Shown in pieces: positions 62,550 through 64,000 of a DNA stretch of 64,000 nucleotides. The position numbers and the translations under genes are program-made. Below the pieces are notes generated by a model. It was not told the origin of the DNA and searched no databases. It worked only from the letters and a program-made list of their open reading frames with translations. Origin of the DNA: Bradyrhizobium sp. CB2312 (GTDB taxonomy: Bacteria > Pseudomonadota > Alphaproteobacteria > Rhizobiales > Xanthobacteraceae); NCBI RefSeq assembly GCF_029714425.1, contig NZ_CP121668.1, forward strand, positions 1,633,501 through 1,697,500, given 5' to 3'. Within the stretch, counting starts at the first letter, position 1. The number at the start of each line of letters is the position of its first letter.

Positions 62550-64000
62550 GCTCAATCTCACCAGCGCACCCGCCCATCTGCGTCACGGCTCGAACATCGG
62601 CCAGCCGCTGACCCGGCGCGATGGCGTGCTCAAGGTCACGGGCCGTGCGACCTATGCCGCCGACAATCATCCGCACGGGATGCTGTTTGCGGTGATGGCG
62701 GTGTCGGGCATCGCGCATGGCCGCGTCACCTCGCTCGATGTCGCCGCCGCAAAACGCCATCCCGGCGTGGTCGACGTCATGACGCCCGACCACAAGCCTG
62801 CGCTCGCGATCGATCCGGAGATCAAGACCAATCCATTCGTGTTCCGGATGGAGGTGTTGCAGAGCAATGAGGTCCGCTACGCCAACCAGCCGATCGCCGT
62901 CGTGATCGCGGAAACGCTGGAAGCTGCCACCGAAGGCGCCGCATTGCTGGCGCCGCGTTACGAGACGCTGCCCGCGCTGGTCGGCCTCGATGCCGGCGGA
63001 AGTTATGTGCCGCCGGTCGTCGGCGTCGGCAATCCCACGGAAAACCACCGCGGCGATGTCGAGGCGGGCCTTGCCGCGGCCGAGAAGCGGATCGATGCGA
63101 TCTACGAGACGCCGCCGCAATATCACAACGCGATGGAGCCGCACGCGATCGTCGCTCATTGGGACGGTGACAATCTCCGGATCGACATGCCGACGCAGGG
63201 CCTGATGCTGTCGCTGGCGCGCGTTGCCGAACTGTTCGGCATTGCGCATGACAAGATCCACATCCGCAGTCCGTTCCTTGGCGGCGGCTTCGGCTCGAAG
63301 GGGCTGATGGCCGGTCCCCCGGTTCTCGGCATCATGGCGGCCAAGCTGGTCGGCAAGCCGGTCAAGCTGGTGTTGCGCCGCGAGCAGATGTATGGGCCGG
63401 TCGGTCATCGCGCGCCAACGCGCCAGCGCCTGCGCGTCGGCACCGACGGCGAGGGGCGGCTGACCGCGCTCGATCATCACGCCAGGACCGTGTCGAGCAC
63501 ATTCGACGATTTCTACGAACCCGCGGCCGATGCCTCGCACACGCTCTATGCCGCGCCGGCGATCCGCACCTCGCATGACGCCGTGCGCGTCAACACCGGC
63601 ACGCCGCTGTTCATGCGCGCGCCGGGCGAAGCGACCGGCTCGATCGCGCTCGAAAGCGCAATCGATGAGATGGCCTGGGCCTGCGGCATCGACCCGCTCG
63701 CCTTCCGCCTCAAGAACTATGCCGAGGTCGAGCCGATGACGGGACGACCCTTCTCCTCAAAGGCGCTGCGGGCCTGCTACGAGCAGGGCGCGGCGCGCTT
63801 CGGCTGGGCGAAGCGCTCGCTTCAGCCGCGGCAGATGCGCGACGAGGCCGGCCTTCTGGTCGGCTGGGGCATGGGCACCGCCACCTTCCCGGCGCTGATG
63901 TTCCAGGCCGAGGCGCGCGCTGTGATCCGCCGCGATGGCTCAGGTGCCATGGAAATCGGCGCACACGACATGGGGCAGGGCGCCTGGACCGCGCTCGCCC
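62542..64000 (+). CDS. paoC: Aldehyde oxidoreductase molybdenum-binding subunit (PaoC-like), 3' end outside window
   Basis: Starts at ATG 62542, overlapping paoB by 8 bases, and runs open to the right edge, 486 codons. N-terminal part has GQPLTRRDGVLKVTGRATYA, the oxo-Mo domain VRYANQPIAVVIAETLEAA, and SPFLGGGFGSKG, an Mo-pterin contact region, followed by MRAPGEATGS. Full PaoC is about 730 residues, so roughly a third is missing. Forms the substrate site for aldehydes or aromatic heterocycles. Confidence 0.93.
   Translation, partial: MPELNLTSAPAHLRHGSNIGQPLTRRDGVLKVTGRATYAADNHPHGMLFAVMAVSGIAHGRVTSLDVAAAKRHPGVVDVMTPDHKPALAIDPEIKTNPFVFRMEVLQSNEVRYANQPIAVVIAETLEAATEGAALLAPRYETLPALVGLDAGGSYVPPVVGVGNPTENHRGDVEAGLAAAEKRIDAIYETPPQYHNAMEPHAIVAHWDGDNLRIDMPTQGLMLSLARVAELFGIAHDKIHIRSPFLGGGFGSKGLMAGPPVLGIMAAKLVGKPVKLVLRREQMYGPVGHRAPTRQRLRVGTDGEGRLTALDHHARTVSSTFDDFYEPAADASHTLYAAPAIRTSHDAVRVNTGTPLFMRAPGEATGSIALESAIDEMAWACGIDPLAFRLKNYAEVEPMTGRPFSSKALRACYEQGAARFGWAKRSLQPRQMRDEAGLLVGWGMGTATFPALMFQAEARAVIRRDGSGAMEIGAHDMGQGAWTALA

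Overview
The window looks like a chromosomal segment of a GC-rich alphaproteobacterium of the Rhizobiales/Nitrobacteraceae, most likely Bradyrhizobium or a close relative. The evidence is a CtrA/ChpT cell-cycle system, a single-operon chemotaxis cluster, flagellar export genes, EipA (DUF1134), DUF3551 and DUF1127 small proteins, tandem CYP153 monooxygenases, and many short palindromic intergenic repeats of the kind scattered through Bradyrhizobium genomes. I see no transposase, integrase, phage gene, CRISPR array or replication origin.

Layout. 0-6 kb: tail of a LysR regulator, two tandem CYP153 P450 genes, a DUF898 membrane protein and an M48 metalloprotease. 6-8 kb: a divergent pair, a DUF1127 small protein and a winged-helix/TolB-like/TPR regulator. 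8.3-13.2 kb: a uracil catabolism (URC) cluster (urc1-urc4-upp), preceded by a terminator-like hairpin in its leader, with a PLP enzyme divergent to it. 13.3-17.4 kb: DUF2927, an L,D-transpeptidase, a ThDP enzyme and a PD-(D/E)XK-like protein. 17.4-19.4 kb: a second, inverted copy of the DUF1127/regulator module. The two modules share a 62-bp gapless intergenic element, which I regard as the best new signal here. 19.5-23.5 kb: an animal-type haem peroxidase, small secreted proteins and a Gre-like factor. 23.8-28.2 kb: a LysR regulator divergent from an MFS-CMD-cupin-SDR operon. 28.3-33 kb: a DedA-like protein, tRNA-Val(CAC), a coiled-coil membrane protein, eipA, a YHS protein and cysQ.

33-40 kb holds chpT followed by cheA(hybrid)-cheW-cheY-cheB-cheR. 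40.7-43 kb is a DUF350 / RGGFG-tailed / His-rich / glutathionylspermidine-synthase-like operon resembling E. coli yjfL-yjfM-yjfC. 43-46.2 kb has ctrA divergent from fliI-fliJ, with six GANTC (CcrM) sites in 170 bp between them. 46.3-50.6 kb: ECF sigma/anti-sigma, AraC, and an NDH-2-like oxidoreductase. 51.3-53.5 kb: flhA. 53.8-58.2 kb: a six-gene periplasmic copper-handling operon. 58.4-60.8 kb: MFS, DUF4864 and TetR genes. From 61 kb a paoABC aldehyde oxidoreductase operon runs off the right edge.

Functionally, the centre of the window joins cell-cycle phosphorelay (ChpT, CtrA), motility (FliI, FliJ, FlhA) and chemotaxis. Candidate CtrA half-sites and GANTC clusters suggest these are tied together. 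The flanks are catabolic and stress modules with their own divergent regulators. All product names rest on reading translated sequence and remembered family motifs; no database search was run.
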